From: Myxococcales bacterium
GTDB lineage: Bacteria > Myxococcota_A > Polyangia > Haliangiales > Haliangiaceae
Reading direction: 5' to 3'
Assembly (NCBI GenBank): GCA_016720595.1
Contig: JADKKI010000002.1
Span: 554,492-618,491 of the forward strand
DNA length: 64,000 nt
Below the pieces are notes generated by a model that saw only the letters and a program-made list of their open reading frames with translations, did not search any database and was not told the origin of the DNA. The translations under genes and the position numbers were made by a program. Numbering within the stretch: position 1 is the stretch's first letter; the number at the start of each line of letters is the position of its first letter. This document shows, piece after piece, positions 46,669-55,054 of the stretch.

Positions 46669-47181
46669 ATGACGCCGCTCGCGCTGCCGGCCACGCTCGG
46701 GCTCGGCACCAAGTTCGTCACGGTGTTCATCGACGACAGCTCGCCGCGGCTACCCTCCGATGACCTCCGGTTCGTGCCCAACCCGGACGGCTCCGAGGTC
46801 CGGCAGCCGCCGAACCTGATCAAGCAGCCGACCTGGATCACGATCCCGGTCGAGGCGATCGGGATCGCGCTAATCGTCGCGGCGCTCGTGCTGCGACGGC
46901 GCGCCGGTGAGCGCCGCCGTTACTTGGTCTCGAGCGGCTTGAGGACGAACCAACAGTCGGAGCCCTCGTACTCCTTGAGCCGGCTCACGGCGGTCTTGAC
47001 GTCCTTGGCCGGGGGCACGCGCGTCTTGACCGCGCTGCGTTACGAGGAGCTCGTCGACGCGTCGGCGTGCTCGGCCGGTGCGGCTGAGTCCGGCAGCCGA
47101 TGGAGTCCGACGCCGCTCGGCGGCCCGATGCGGCCATCCTCCATCTCGTACGTCACGTCGAACAGATCGATCGCACGGTGA
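46669..47181 (+). CDS. Hypothetical protein, probable truncated or fused 3' end (N-terminal ~85 aa convincing)
   Basis: The first 85 codons have GC-rich third positions and encode a plausible protein with a membrane segment (WITIPVEAIGIALIVAALVL) followed by RRR residues. From about 46920 the codons lose this pattern (TAC TTG...) because the opposite strand codes there. The frame then runs antisense into the ABC ATPase gene. The real gene probably ended near 46920 and was fused to unrelated sequence. Function unknown. Its abutment with the minus-strand remnant marks a likely recombination point 260 bases after the integrase. Confidence 0.35.
   Translation: MTPLALPATLGLGTKFVTVFIDDSSPRLPSDDLRFVPNPDGSEVRQPPNLIKQPTWITIPVEAIGIALIVAALVLRRRAGERRRYLVSSGLRTNQQSEPSYSLSRLTAVLTSLAGGTRVLTALRYEELVDASACSAGAAESGSRWSPTPLGGPMRPSSISYVTSNRSIAR
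46920..47039 (-). pseudogene. 39-codon 3' remnant of an unidentified gene
   Basis: Between the ABC ATPase stop (TAA 47042-47040) and a second in-frame TAA (46922-46920) the minus strand keeps a coding pattern. The residues include KDVKTAVSRLKEYEGSDCWFV and LKPLETK, with strongly GC-rich third positions. No convincing start exists, only internal GTGs. It looks like the tail of a larger protein whose front was deleted. An alternative is a very short peptide gene starting at a GTG. Either way it supports a rearrangement near 46.9 kb. Confidence 0.4.
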
Positions 47182-47789
47182 TCGTGCGTGACAACGAGCA
47201 CGGCGGCGCCCTGTTCGTGAGCGACGCGCGCGAACAGCTCCATGACCGCGCGTCCCCGCGCCTTGTCTAGTGCCGCCGTGGGCTCGTCCGCCAGGATCAG
47301 CGACGGGCGATTCGCGAGCGCGCGAGCGATGGCGACGCGTTGTTGTTCGCCCCCGCTCAGGGTCTCGGGGTACGCGTCGGCGCGATGGCCGACGCCAAGG
47401 TAGTCGAGGAGCTCCAGCGCACGGCGTCGTGGCCCAGCGGTCTCGCCGATCTCGCACGCGATCTGGACGTTCTCGCGAGCGGTGAGGAACGTCACCAGGT
47501 TCGCCTTCTGGAACACGAACCCGAGGTAACGCCTCCGGAGCTCGCTCACATCGGCCACGGCCACGCCATCGAGCACCACCGGGCGGCCCTGGAACAGCAA
47601 CTGCCCTGAGTCGGGCAGGCTCACCAGGCCGAGCGCCTTGATCAGCGTCGACTTGCCCGAGCCACTCGGCCCGAGCAGCGCCGCGACCGTACCGGTCTCG
47701 AGCACGAGGCTGACGTCCACGAGCGCTCGCACCTCGGTGGGACCCTGCCCGAAGGTCTTGCTGATCCCGATCGCGCGCACGGCCTCCAC
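47040..47789 (-). CDS. ABC transporter ATP-binding protein (LolD/MacB/DevA type)
   Basis: 249 aa from GTG 47789 with an excellent GGAGGG ribosome site 6 bases upstream, two bases after the permease stop. Walker [13 protein letters not shown]-loop FVFQKANLV, signature [15 protein letters not shown], Walker [14 protein letters not shown] and switch His VVTHDHR are present. The type is that of exporters pairing with FtsX-like permeases. The end is Ser/Thr-rich with an Ala-Pro tail. Last gene of the tetR-led operon; it functions with the two preceding genes. Confidence 0.96.
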   Translation of the reverse strand: MEAVRAIGISKTFGQGPTEVRALVDVSLVLETGTVAALLGPSGSGKSTLIKALGLVSLPDSGQLLFQGRPVVLDGVAVADVSELRRRYLGFVFQKANLVTFLTARENVQIACEIGETAGPRRRALELLDYLGVGHRADAYPETLSGGEQQRVAIARALANRPSLILADEPTAALDKARGRAVMELFARVAHEQGAAVLVVTHDHRAIDLFDVTYEMEDGRIGPPSGVGLHRLPDSAAPAEHADASTSSS

Positions 47790-47791
47790 GC

Positions 47792-49006
47792 TCAACCCTC
47801 CAGCACTCGACCGGCGTCGACCCGGGTCGCGTGGACGACGCCGAGGATGCTCGCGAGCGACGCCAGGACCAACACGACGACCGGCGCGCCCCACTGGATC
47901 TCGGGCGTCAGGACGACCCGTCGCGGGAAGCTGGGATGGATGAGCGCGCCGAGCCCGACGGCGATCCCGTAGGCGAGCGCGCCAAGCAGCCAGGCCTGCT
48001 GGAACACCAGCGCGATCAGCCGCGACGAGGGCGCGCCCATGAGCTTGAGGACGGCGATGTCGTGGGTCTTCTCGAGCATCATGTTGTAGATGACCATCAT
48101 CACGATGACCGCGGCGGTGAGCGTGAGGATCACCGTGAACAGGCCGATCTGCAGCTTGGCCTTCTGGACGACCCCCTGCAGCAGGAGGTCGCGTTGCTCG
48201 CCGGTGGAGAACACCGTGACATCTCCCCAGCCCGCGACCACGCGCCGCACCTCGTCGAGCCGGTACGGAGCCACGACGTTCACGAGCACGGCGTTGATGT
48301 TCGGCGCCGGCAGCGCGGGCGCGCGCCATCGGGAGTCGAGGGGCAGATCTTCGAGGCCAGGCTGCGCACGGCCGAGATCGGTCTGCCGGAGCCGATCGAG
48401 CGTGCGCTGCCGCTCGGTCTGGATCGCCTCGTCGGGGAGCTCGCTCGCGACGAGCTGGCTGTCGCGCACCGACAGGAACGCCACGGCCTCGCCGCTCGAC
48501 GTCAGCGCGTTGCGGGTCAAGCCGACGATGCGATAGCGCTCACCTGCGAGCTCGAGGGTCTCGCCGATCGGCAGCCCGAGCGAGGCATCGACCACGATCT
48601 CCCCATGCGGTTGCGCGAGCTCGTGCCCGGCGACGAGCGGGATGGTATCGCCGCGGTCTTCCGGCCAGGCAAGCCCGACCAGGGCGAGCCTGTACTGGCT
48701 CGCGCCGACGCCCCGCTGGATGATCTGGTAGGTGTACGCGCGCGATCGCGCGACGCCCGGGACCGCGGCTGCGCGGGCTTCGAGGGATGGATCGAGCCGC
48801 GACGCCTCCGCGAACGGCCCCAGCGTGCCGCGCTGGACGATCCAGAGATCCGCATCAAGCGTGCGCGTGAGGATGGTGGCGTCGTCGATCAGGCCAGCGT
48901 AGATGCCTTGCATCGCGATCACCACGGCGAACAGCAGCCCGAGTCCCGCGGCGGTCCCGAGGAACCGACCGAGGTGACGCCGGAGGTCGCGAGCGGCGAG
49001 GTTCAT
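47792..49006 (-). CDS. ABC transporter permease, FtsX/DevC type
   Basis: 404 aa. An N-terminal membrane segment (FLGTAAGLGLLFAVVIAMQGIY) precedes a large periplasmic domain (about 45-260). Three C-terminal membrane segments follow (FTVILTLTAAVIVMMVIYNMML, LIALVFQQAWLLGALAYGIAVGLGALI, GAPVVVLVLASLASILGVVHATRV). This 1+3 topology with a MacB-PCD-like periplasmic domain and the EKTHDIAVLKLMGAPSSRL coupling loop is that of DevC/FtsX-like permeases. They export peptides, lipids or glycolipids. Overlaps the adaptor gene by ATGA. Confidence 0.93.
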   Translation of the reverse strand: MNLAARDLRRHLGRFLGTAAGLGLLFAVVIAMQGIYAGLIDDATILTRTLDADLWIVQRGTLGPFAEASRLDPSLEARAAAVPGVARSRAYTYQIIQRGVGASQYRLALVGLAWPEDRGDTIPLVAGHELAQPHGEIVVDASLGLPIGETLELAGERYRIVGLTRNALTSSGEAVAFLSVRDSQLVASELPDEAIQTERQRTLDRLRQTDLGRAQPGLEDLPLDSRWRAPALPAPNINAVLVNVVAPYRLDEVRRVVAGWGDVTVFSTGEQRDLLLQGVVQKAKLQIGLFTVILTLTAAVIVMMVIYNMMLEKTHDIAVLKLMGAPSSRLIALVFQQAWLLGALAYGIAVGLGALIHPSFPRRVVLTPEIQWGAPVVVLVLASLASILGVVHATRVDAGRVLEG

Positions 49007-50202
49007 GGGGCCTTCCAGCGACGACCCTCGGCGAGGGTGCCTCCGAGCTTGGTGGGGGCGAGCACGGTGTCGCCCGGCTGCAAGCCGCGCGTGATCTCGA
49101 CGACGTCTCGGCCGACCAGCCCGACCTGCACTCGGGCCACCGCGATCCGGCCATCGCGGTCCACGTCGCAGAACGTCCCGTCGGCGTCGCGCTGGAGGAA
49201 CTCCGCCGGTACGCGCACGACGGCGGCCTTGGTCTGCGTCGTGATCCAGACGTCGGCGCGCTGGCCGATCGCGACCCGTCCGAGCGACGCGGAGGGCGTG
49301 ACCTCCACGAGCAGCTCGTGGGTCTGACGATCCGCCTCCCAGCCGACCCGCTTCACGATCCCCGGGACGGTGGCGCTACCGGGACGGACGATCTGAGCGG
49401 GCTGGCCCTCGTGGACGTCCGCGAGCACGGTCTCGTCGATCCAGGCGTTCACGAACACCCGGTCCGTGTCGACGACCCGGAGCACCGTCGTGCCCACCGC
49501 GACCGTATCCCCTGGCTCGCGCAGCCGGCGCGTCACGAGCCCGTCGAACGGTGCGAGCAGCGTCGCACGAAGCACGGTGACCTCGCGTTGCGTCGCCCCG
49601 CCCTGGGCCACGTCGACCGACCGAGTGGCCTCCACCCTCTGGGCGAGGACGCGATCCAGGTCGGCGCGCGCGATCCGTAGCGCGTCCTGGGCAATGTCGA
49701 GCTCGTGCTGGGCGATCGCGCCCTTGACGAGCAACTCGTGGCTCCTTCGCTCCTCCCGCTCCGCGGCGTCGAACATCGTGTGCGCCTTGCGCTCCTCGGC
49801 GGCGAGCCGCTGGAGCGACGTCCGCGCCGCGGCGACCCCGCTGGTCGCGGTCCGGAGATCGGCGCGAGCCTGGTCGGGCTGCAGCCGCGCGAGCTCCTGG
49901 CCCAGCGAGACGCGATCACCTTCGTCGACGAGGACCTCGCTCACGCGCCCCACCAGATCGAACCCGAGCTGCGCTTCGCGGTCGCTCTCGATCGTGCCGC
50001 GGCCGAACGCCTGCTGCACCACCTCGCCGGACTCGACCCGGTATGCCCGTGCCGAGACTGGCGCGAACGCGCGCACGTAGACCACCGCGCCGACCAGCCC
50101 GACGATGACGATCGCCGCGACCAGCGAGCGGCGACGGCGGCGGAACCAACCTCGACGGCCGGCAGCCGGAGGCGAAGGCGGAGGTGAGTCAGGTGCGGTC
50201 AT
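49003..50202 (-). CDS. Membrane-fusion (HlyD/DevB-type) periplasmic adaptor
   Basis: 399 aa. A basic N terminus (RRGWFRRRRRS) precedes a membrane segment (LVAAIVIVGLVGAVVYVRAFA). A biotinyl-lipoyl-like half (VGRVSEVLVDEGDRVSLGQELARLQ), a coiled-coil hairpin (about 110-210), the second lipoyl half (LLAPFDGLVTRRLREPGDTVAVGTTV) and beta-barrel/membrane-proximal domains (VFVNAWIDETVLADVHEGQPAQI, LQPGDTVLAPTKLGG) follow. Together with the permease and ATPase this forms a DevBCA/MacAB-type tripartite exporter; the outer-membrane TolC is absent here. Confidence 0.93.
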   Translation of the reverse strand: MTAPDSPPPSPPAAGRRGWFRRRRRSLVAAIVIVGLVGAVVYVRAFAPVSARAYRVESGEVVQQAFGRGTIESDREAQLGFDLVGRVSEVLVDEGDRVSLGQELARLQPDQARADLRTATSGVAAARTSLQRLAAEERKAHTMFDAAEREERRSHELLVKGAIAQHELDIAQDALRIARADLDRVLAQRVEATRSVDVAQGGATQREVTVLRATLLAPFDGLVTRRLREPGDTVAVGTTVLRVVDTDRVFVNAWIDETVLADVHEGQPAQIVRPGSATVPGIVKRVGWEADRQTHELLVEVTPSASLGRVAIGQRADVWITTQTKAAVVRVPAEFLQRDADGTFCDVDRDGRIAVARVQVGLVGRDVVEITRGLQPGDTVLAPTKLGGTLAEGRRWKAP

Positions 50203-50232
50203 GTCGTTGTTCAGGCCTTCCGGATCGCGACG

Positions 50233-50631
50233 CTATCGCGAGACCGCACGACGCGTCAGTTGTCGTGACAGCACGACGGCGAGGACCAGCCAGAAAACCA
50301 TCCGGAGCGACATCGCCGCGAACGTTCGTGGTGCGAACGCGCCGCCCGACCCGGCGTGGACGGCGAACGCACCGAACACGAGCGCGGTCGCAGCAGTCAC
50401 GGCCCACGCGGCGGCCGGGGCCCACCGGCGCCTGCCCAGGATGGCGGCACCGACGGCGACGTAGACAAAGCCGGCGAGGAAGTTGAACACCACCACGAAG
50501 GTCACGACGGGACCGTCGTGGTGGCCCCCGAACACCACGCGACCGCCTTCGGCCACGGTGGCAACCCCGAACGCGATGGCGAGCCCCGCCGCGAGCCATC
50601 GGCCCACCGTCGCCCTGCGAGCGCGCGTCAT
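50233..50631 (-). CDS. Four-span membrane protein (132 aa), unknown
   Basis: ATG 50631 overlaps the preceding stop (ATGA). Hydrophobic helices: WLAAGLAIAFGVATVAEGG, VVTFVVVFNFLAGFVYVAVGAAIL, AAAWAVTAATALVFGAFAVHAG and MSLRMVFWLVLAVVLSR. GHHDGP lies in a loop. It resembles small integral proteins of DoxX/DUF-type families, but no family can be named. Cotranscribed with a similar small membrane protein, a cupin lipoprotein and an exporter, so it may sense or process the exporter's substrate. Confidence 0.75.
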   Translation of the reverse strand: MTRARRATVGRWLAAGLAIAFGVATVAEGGRVVFGGHHDGPVVTFVVVFNFLAGFVYVAVGAAILGRRRWAPAAAWAVTAATALVFGAFAVHAGSGGAFAPRTFAAMSLRMVFWLVLAVVLSRQLTRRAVSR

Positions 50632-51047
50632 CGTCGTGCCTCCGGCCAGTGACGGAGCGCGAGCACGCCGCCGAGCAACACCGCGGTGGTCATCGCCAGC
50701 GCCCCGACGAGCACGAACACGGGCGACAGCCCGAGGTACAGCTCGCCGAGGATGCCGAGCGGCATCAGCAGCCCCAACAACCCGAGCACCGCGACGGCCG
50801 TGCGTGCGCGATCCGAGGCCGAGGCGAGGCGGGCCAGGACGAATGCGAGCACCAGGTTCAAGAACCCGAACAGGTTGCCGTGGACATGGGCGAGCCGCGC
50901 CTCGAAGTGCTGCCCGACCGAGTAGCTCGCGACCCATGCCTCCTTGTCGGCGTGGAAGTCCCGAAGGTAGATGAGCAGGAACCCGTAGGCCATGAAACCC
51001 GCCATCGCGAGCAGGCCAACACCTGCGTTGTATCGACCGGACTTCAT
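50628..51047 (-). CDS. Four-span membrane protein (139 aa), unknown
   Basis: Helices: VGLLAMAGFMAYGFLLIYL, LFGFLNLVLAFVLARLA, TAVAVLGLLGLLMPLGILGELYLGL and VFVLVGALAMTTAVLLGGVLAL. A loop between the first two helices holds GQHFEARLAHVHGNLFG, whose two histidines could bind haem or metal. It overlaps genes on both sides by ATGA and is thus firmly in the tetR operon. No family named. The His-containing loop in a polytopic protein recalls small cytochrome-b-like or NnrS-type proteins, which is speculative. Confidence 0.75.
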   Translation of the reverse strand: MKSGRYNAGVGLLAMAGFMAYGFLLIYLRDFHADKEAWVASYSVGQHFEARLAHVHGNLFGFLNLVLAFVLARLASASDRARTAVAVLGLLGLLMPLGILGELYLGLSPVFVLVGALAMTTAVLLGGVLALRHWPEARR

Positions 51048-51490
51048 GGACGAGCTCGCCCACCGCGAAGGTGGTGAACGAGCAGCACGACATCGGTGCC
51101 GGGATCGGGCTCGATCTCGTGGACGGTGTTGGGCGCAAGAAACACCATGTGCGCGGCATCGAGGCGTACGCGCTTCGCGCCGATCCGGACCGTCCCGGAT
51201 CCCGCGACCGCCTGGATGGTCACCGGCATCGGCGCGGCGTGTTCTGGCAGCACCGTGCCGCGGCGGAGGATGATCGATGCGAGCTTGAGCTGGGGAACGT
51301 CCAGCAGCGTGCGCACCTCACGACCGTCGCCGTCACCAGGCGGCACGGGCACCAGGACGACACTGACCGGCGTCGTGGTCACGGATGGCGCCACAGTGGG
51401 CTGGGCGGCCGGCACGGCCGGGGAGCTCGCGCAGCTCGCGACGGACGCGACGCACGCCACGATCGCCGCCTTCAGGGATGACCTCGTCAT
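51044..51490 (-). CDS. Cupin-domain lipoprotein (148 aa)
   Basis: ATG 51490 overlaps the TetR stop (TGATG) and has an AGGAGA ribosome site 5 bases upstream. The signal/lipobox AIVACVASVASC leaves a lipid-anchored protein with a Pro/Thr linker. A cupin core follows: IILRRGTVLPEHAAPMPVTIQAVAGSGTVRIG, then MVFLAPNTVHEIEP and DVVLLVHHL. The likely metal site uses H of EHAA, E of VHEIE and H of TVHE. Possibly a periplasmic binding or enzyme component acting on the exported compound. Confidence 0.82.
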   Translation of the reverse strand: MTRSSLKAAIVACVASVASCASSPAVPAAQPTVAPSVTTTPVSVVLVPVPPGDGDGREVRTLLDVPQLKLASIILRRGTVLPEHAAPMPVTIQAVAGSGTVRIGAKRVRLDAAHMVFLAPNTVHEIEPDPGTDVVLLVHHLRGGRARP

Positions 51491-52101
51491 CAGGTTCTCC
51501 TCGCACGGGTGATGGGTGGGGCGAGCAGCAGCACGAGTGCCGCTCGAACAGCGTGGCGGTGCGCGGCGCGACCTGCCCTGGGGACATGGGTGACCGACAG
51601 GCCGAGCATCTGGATCGTGCCCATGATGATGACGGCGAGCGGTTCGGGGGCGATGTCGGCGCGGAGTTGATGGCCGGCCTGCGCCTCCGCGATGGTCGTC
51701 ACGAGAAACGCCCGGGTCGCATCGATCGCCGCCCGCAGCCTCCGGGCCGCGGGCTCGGGGAGCGCCATCGCGAACTGCTCGGACATCATCAGCCGAAGGA
51801 TCCCGACCCGATCGCCGATCGTGGCCGACCGCGCTTCGACGAACCGCTCGAGCCGCTCGAGCGGCTCGAGAGTCGCAGGAGGGTAGCTCCGGTCGAGGAG
51901 CTCGACGACGCGGTCCGCGACGGCGGCGAGCAGCGCATCGAGCGACTCGAAGTGGCGGAAGATCGCGCCGGTCGTGAGCCCGACGGCGTCGGCCACGTTC
52001 TTGGTGGTGAGCTCGGAGATGCCGCGCGTCGCGATGATCTCGAGCGCCGCATCCGCGAGCTCGATGCGCCTCTCCTCGGTCGTGCGGCGGGGTGTCGGCA
52101 T
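51490..52101 (-). CDS. TetR-family transcriptional regulator
   Basis: 203 aa. The N-terminal HTH reads ELADAALEIIATRGISELTTKNVADAVGLTTGAIFRHFESLDALLAAV, the canonical TetR DNA-binding region. It is followed by a helical ligand domain (about 60-190) with LRLMMSEQFAMALPEPAARRL. First gene of the operon that ends with the exporter, and a palindrome lies between the -35 and -10 about 12-30 bases upstream. It probably represses its own operon and releases it on ligand binding, possibly the exported compound. Confidence 0.95.
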   Translation of the reverse strand: MPTPRRTTEERRIELADAALEIIATRGISELTTKNVADAVGLTTGAIFRHFESLDALLAAVADRVVELLDRSYPPATLEPLERLERFVEARSATIGDRVGILRLMMSEQFAMALPEPAARRLRAAIDATRAFLVTTIAEAQAGHQLRADIAPEPLAVIIMGTIQMLGLSVTHVPRAGRAAHRHAVRAALVLLLAPPITRARRT

Positions 52102-52110
52102 CTTGTCCTA

Positions 52111-52140
52111 GTAAGTAAGCACATACTTCTCGCGTGTCAA
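52111..52140 (-). promoter_or_regulatory. Promoter with TetR-type operator palindrome upstream of the tetR operon
   Basis: On the minus strand a perfect -35 TTGACA lies at 52140-52135. Downstream is AAGTA-N6-TACTT (52128-52113), an inverted repeat within a longer AGTATGTGCTTACTTA context. The -10 is probably TACTTA, 17 bases from the -35. Operators placed between -35 and -10 are typical of TetR repressors. The start codon is 12 bases on. Confidence 0.6.
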
Positions 52141-52413
52141 GGCGGCGCCTGGTTTGGGTCGGGAGCCCCGGCCGCCGACGCGCCCCGAGGGGCTGTCCCC
52201 CGACTCCGAGCCGGGCTACGAGCGCGCCTCGACCGTGCTCACTCACCTCAAACCGCCCAGTGGACGACTGGGGCAAGCTGCTCGGCGACGCCGCCGCGGT
52301 CACCGCGATGCTCGACTCGACCGCCTCCTCCACCACGCTCACGTGCTCAGCCATCGGAATCGCGGGGTGTTCGGTCACGCGGCCACGAAGCTACCCGCCA
52401 GATTTCGCGTGCC
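52141..52413. other. Gap between tetR promoter and marR: possible gene remnant only
   Basis: No complete gene. On the minus strand about 40 codons starting near 52378-52354 (MAEHVSVVEEAVESSIAV...) have coding-like GC-rich third positions but then lose the frame near 52245. This could be the broken front of a gene that followed marR. Nothing else is seen. Confidence 0.3.
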
Positions 52414-52995
52414 TTACTTGCGGCGAGTGCGAGCATTCCGCGGCGGCGGGCCGGCAGGGTTCGACGCACGAGCAGAGGTCCCCGCGCCACGACCGGGTCG
52501 CTCGATCTGCGCACCCCGCGCGAGTTGCTCGTCCTCGAACAGCATACGTGGCGCGACCTCGTCGGCGCCGATGGCGGCAGCAAGACTCTCCAGCATGGAC
52601 ACCATCTCGGCGCGGCGTGCGGCCGGCATCGCGTGGATCGCCGCGATGATCCGTGGCTGGGGCATCGGGGGCGCGGTCGCGACCACCCGGCGCCCGGCGG
52701 CGGTGATTCGCAGATCGAGGCGACGGCGATCGGAGGCCGAGGTCCGCCGGGACACCAACCCGCGCTCGACCAGCCGCGAGACAACCGTCGACACCGAGCT
52801 GTGATCGGTCAGGCTGCGCTCGGCGACGTCCGCGAGGGACATCGAACGCGAATCGACGAGTGTGTGGAGCACGAACAGCTGCGCGGCCGACACGCGCGAC
52901 GCGGCTTCGATCTCGCGATCGGCGAGGCGAAGGTGCCGGACGATCCGTCGCAACGCGACCATCACGGCGGCCGGCTCGGTGGCGGTCAACGTCAT
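52414..52995 (-). CDS. MarR-family transcriptional regulator
   Basis: 193 aa from ATG 52995 (GGAGA ribosome site). Winged-helix features: ASRVSAAQLFVLHTLVDSRSMSLADVAERSLTDHSSVSTVVSRLVERGLVSRRTSASDRRRLDLRIT, the standard MarR wing with DRRR at its tip. C-terminal helices include MLESLAAAIGADE and a Pro/Arg tail. Divergent from the ClC gene with a 27-base inverted repeat 35 bases before its start, so it likely controls itself and clC. Ligand unknown. Confidence 0.93.
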   Translation of the reverse strand: MTLTATEPAAVMVALRRIVRHLRLADREIEAASRVSAAQLFVLHTLVDSRSMSLADVAERSLTDHSSVSTVVSRLVERGLVSRRTSASDRRRLDLRITAAGRRVVATAPPMPQPRIIAAIHAMPAARRAEMVSMLESLAAAIGADEVAPRMLFEDEQLARGAQIERPGRGAGTSARASNPAGPPPRNARTRRK

Positions 52996-53029
52996 CGATC
53001 TCCGTTCGAGCGTAGCCGCCAACGCGGAT

Positions 53030-53056
53030 CGAATCCATGGGCACCCACATGATTCG
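53030..53056. promoter_or_regulatory. 27-base inverted repeat between marR and clC, candidate MarR operator
   Basis: CGAATC (53030-53035) and GATTCG (53051-53056) pair perfectly. Within them ATGGG can pair with CC(A)CAT around a CAC loop, giving about 11 pairs. The location between divergent promoters fits a MarR-type operator. The outer arms are strict, the inner arms have bulges. Confidence 0.5.
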
Positions 53057-53101
53057 GCCGCTGTGATATGTGGGGTCCCAACTAATGCTCGATGCTCGCA
53101 A

Positions 53102-53129
53102 CCACCGGCGACCTCGGAGTGGCCGGTGG
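53102..53129 (+). promoter_or_regulatory. Perfect 8-bp stem-loop in the clC leader
   Basis: CCACCGGC (53102-53109) and GCCGGTGG (53122-53129) are perfect inverted repeats with a 12-base loop, 37 bases upstream of ATG 53167. It may be a leader hairpin or second operator; no U-tract. Confidence 0.35.
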
Positions 53130-53166
53130 ATGACGTCCCACGAGGCAGTTACGCCGAGGCCCGCGC

Positions 53167-54951
53167 ATGTCCGCTGACCAGTCCCACCCGGACCGCGCCT
53201 CCGGCCTGCTCGTGGCGCCCTCGCTGGCGGCCACGCTCGCGCGCGACCACGTCGGTGGCCCACCGGCGGTGATGGACCGCCGCGACGCGTGGATCTCCGG
53301 GCTCGCGATCGCGCTCGCGGTCGCCGCAACGGGCGTCGCGGAGGTCCTCGTACGTGCGATCGCGGTGATCACGAACCTCGTCTACTACGGGCGGGCATCG
53401 CTGGACTCCGCGTCACCGGGCGGTAACCACCTCGGAGTCGTCGCCGTGGTGGTTCCGGTCGCCGGCGGGGTCGTCGTGGGGCTGATGGCGCGCTATGGCT
53501 CGCGCGCGATCCGCGGGCACGGCATCCCGGAGGCGATGGAGCAGATCCTCACCAACGAGAGTCGCATCCCGTTGAAGGTCACCTTCCTGAAGCCGATCTC
53601 GTCGGCGATCGCGATCGGCACGGGCGGTCCGTTTGGCGCCGAGGGCCCGATCATCGCGACCGGCGGCGCCCTCGGCTCCGCGCTCGGACAGCTCGTTCAC
53701 GTCACGACCGCCGAGCGCAAGACGCTCCTGGCCGCGGGTGCGGCGGCCGGCATGACCGCGATCTTCGGCACACCGATCGCGGCGATCCTGATCGCGATCG
53801 AGCTCTTGTTGTTCGAGTACCGCGCACGCTCGGTCGTCCCCGTCGCCCTCGCGACTGCCGCGGCCGGCGGTCTGCGCCTGTGGCTCCACGGTGGCGCAGC
53901 GTGCTTCGCGATGCCGGACCTCGGGGCGCCGGACGGTGTGGCGATCGTGGTCGTGACGCTGGCTGGCGTCGCGATCGGCGCGGTCTCGACGTACGTGACA
54001 CGCGCCGTCTACTGGATCGAGGATCTCTTCGAGCGCCTGCCGGTGCACTGGATGTGGTGGCCGGCGCTCGGCGCGGTCGTCGTGGGTGCCATTGGCCTCG
54101 TGGTGCCACACACGCTCGGCGTGGGCTACGACAATATCGAGGCGGCGCTCGGCGGTCGCATGACGGCCGCGGCGATCGCAGCCTTGTGCGCCGCAAAGTT
54201 CGTTTCGTGGGCGATCGCGCTCGGCAGCGGCACGGCTGGCGGGACGCTGGCGCCGTTGCTCACCCTGGGGAGTGGGCTCGGGTGGTTGCTCGTGGCCGGC
54301 GCCGCGGCGGTCGCACCCGGGTTCGGGCTCGATCCACGCGTCGGTGCGCTCGTCGGGATGGCGGCGATGTTCGCGGGCGCATCGCGCGCGCTGCTCGCGT
54401 CCATCGCCTTCGCGATCGAATCGACGCATCAACTCGACTCGGCCGTCGCGATCGTCGCCGGCGTGACGTCGGCGTACTTCGTGTCGTGCCTGATGATGCG
54501 GACGACGATCATGACGGAGAAGCTCGCGCGCCGCGGCCTCGAGGTGGCCGCCGACTATGCGGTGGACCCGCTCGCGCACGTTCGACTCGCCGAGCTCGCG
54601 TCGCGAGCGTTGTGCACGGTCGACGCGAACGCGTCTGCCGCCGTCGCGCTTGCCTCCCTCGGTCCTCATCACCAGGCGTTCCCGGTGCTCGACGGTGGCC
54701 GCCTGCTCGGCGTGATCACCCGCGCCGAGCTCGCCGTCGCGGATGACGACACGCTTGTCGCGACACTGGTCACCCGCGCGCCCGTCGTTGCCAACCCGAA
54801 CGACAGCGCGCGGGTCGCGGCGGACCGCATGGCCGCGGCCGGCGTCGGCCGGCTCGTGGTCGTCGACCCGAGTGACGTGACCCGCGCGATCGGAATCGTC
54901 ACCCGCAGCGACTTGCTGTCCTCGCTAGTACCCCGGACGACACCCAAGTGA
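53167..54951 (+). CDS. ClC-type chloride/anion channel or transporter with two CBS domains
   Basis: 594 aa. The transport domain has the three ClC anion-site motifs in changed form: GHGIPEAM (117-124, His118 where EcClC has Ser in GSGIP), [11 protein letters not shown] (gating Glu159 present) and [11 protein letters not shown] (GxFxP position). In the [11 protein letters not shown] segment Leu213 stands where EcClC has the internal proton Glu (IEE), which may favour channel rather than antiporter behaviour. Two CBS domains follow (about 475-590), giving nucleotide or regulatory input. Nitrate-permeable ClCs exist (AtCLCa, with Pro at the same Ser position). Divergent from marR and upstream of the nitrate-reductase-like genes, so nitrate transport is a reasonable hypothesis. 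Confidence 0.93.
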   Translation: MSADQSHPDRASGLLVAPSLAATLARDHVGGPPAVMDRRDAWISGLAIALAVAATGVAEVLVRAIAVITNLVYYGRASLDSASPGGNHLGVVAVVVPVAGGVVVGLMARYGSRAIRGHGIPEAMEQILTNESRIPLKVTFLKPISSAIAIGTGGPFGAEGPIIATGGALGSALGQLVHVTTAERKTLLAAGAAAGMTAIFGTPIAAILIAIELLLFEYRARSVVPVALATAAAGGLRLWLHGGAACFAMPDLGAPDGVAIVVVTLAGVAIGAVSTYVTRAVYWIEDLFERLPVHWMWWPALGAVVVGAIGLVVPHTLGVGYDNIEAALGGRMTAAAIAALCAAKFVSWAIALGSGTAGGTLAPLLTLGSGLGWLLVAGAAAVAPGFGLDPRVGALVGMAAMFAGASRALLASIAFAIESTHQLDSAVAIVAGVTSAYFVSCLMMRTTIMTEKLARRGLEVAADYAVDPLAHVRLAELASRALCTVDANASAAVALASLGPHHQAFPVLDGGRLLGVITRAELAVADDDTLVATLVTRAPVVANPNDSARVAADRMAAAGVGRLVVVDPSDVTRAIGIVTRSDLLSSLVPRTTPK

Positions 54952-54953
54952 TG

Positions 54954-54983
54954 GCGCGTCGCGAGTCCGTTCGCTCGACGCGC
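54954..54983 (+). terminator. GC-rich 8-bp stem after the clC stop, terminator-like
   Basis: GCGCGTCG (54954-54961) and CGACGCGC (54976-54983) form a perfect stem with a 14-base loop, two bases after the TGA. No U-tract, so it may be a Rho-assisted terminator or an mRNA-end hairpin before the next operon. Confidence 0.3.
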
Positions 54984-55054
54984 GAGCGTTGGCGCCGATT
55001 GGTGGACACCGGCATACCACATCGACGACAAGGCGCTATCCTCGCGCCAGCCAC

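Noticed and set aside
50233..51159. 308-aa ORF spanning two small membrane proteins
   Set aside because: The upstream part is out of frame with the real 50628-51047 gene; the overlap ATGA and hydrophobicity support two separate genes.
45538..52101. Prophage
   Set aside because: Only the recombinase is phage-like; no capsid, tail, terminase or lysis genes are present.
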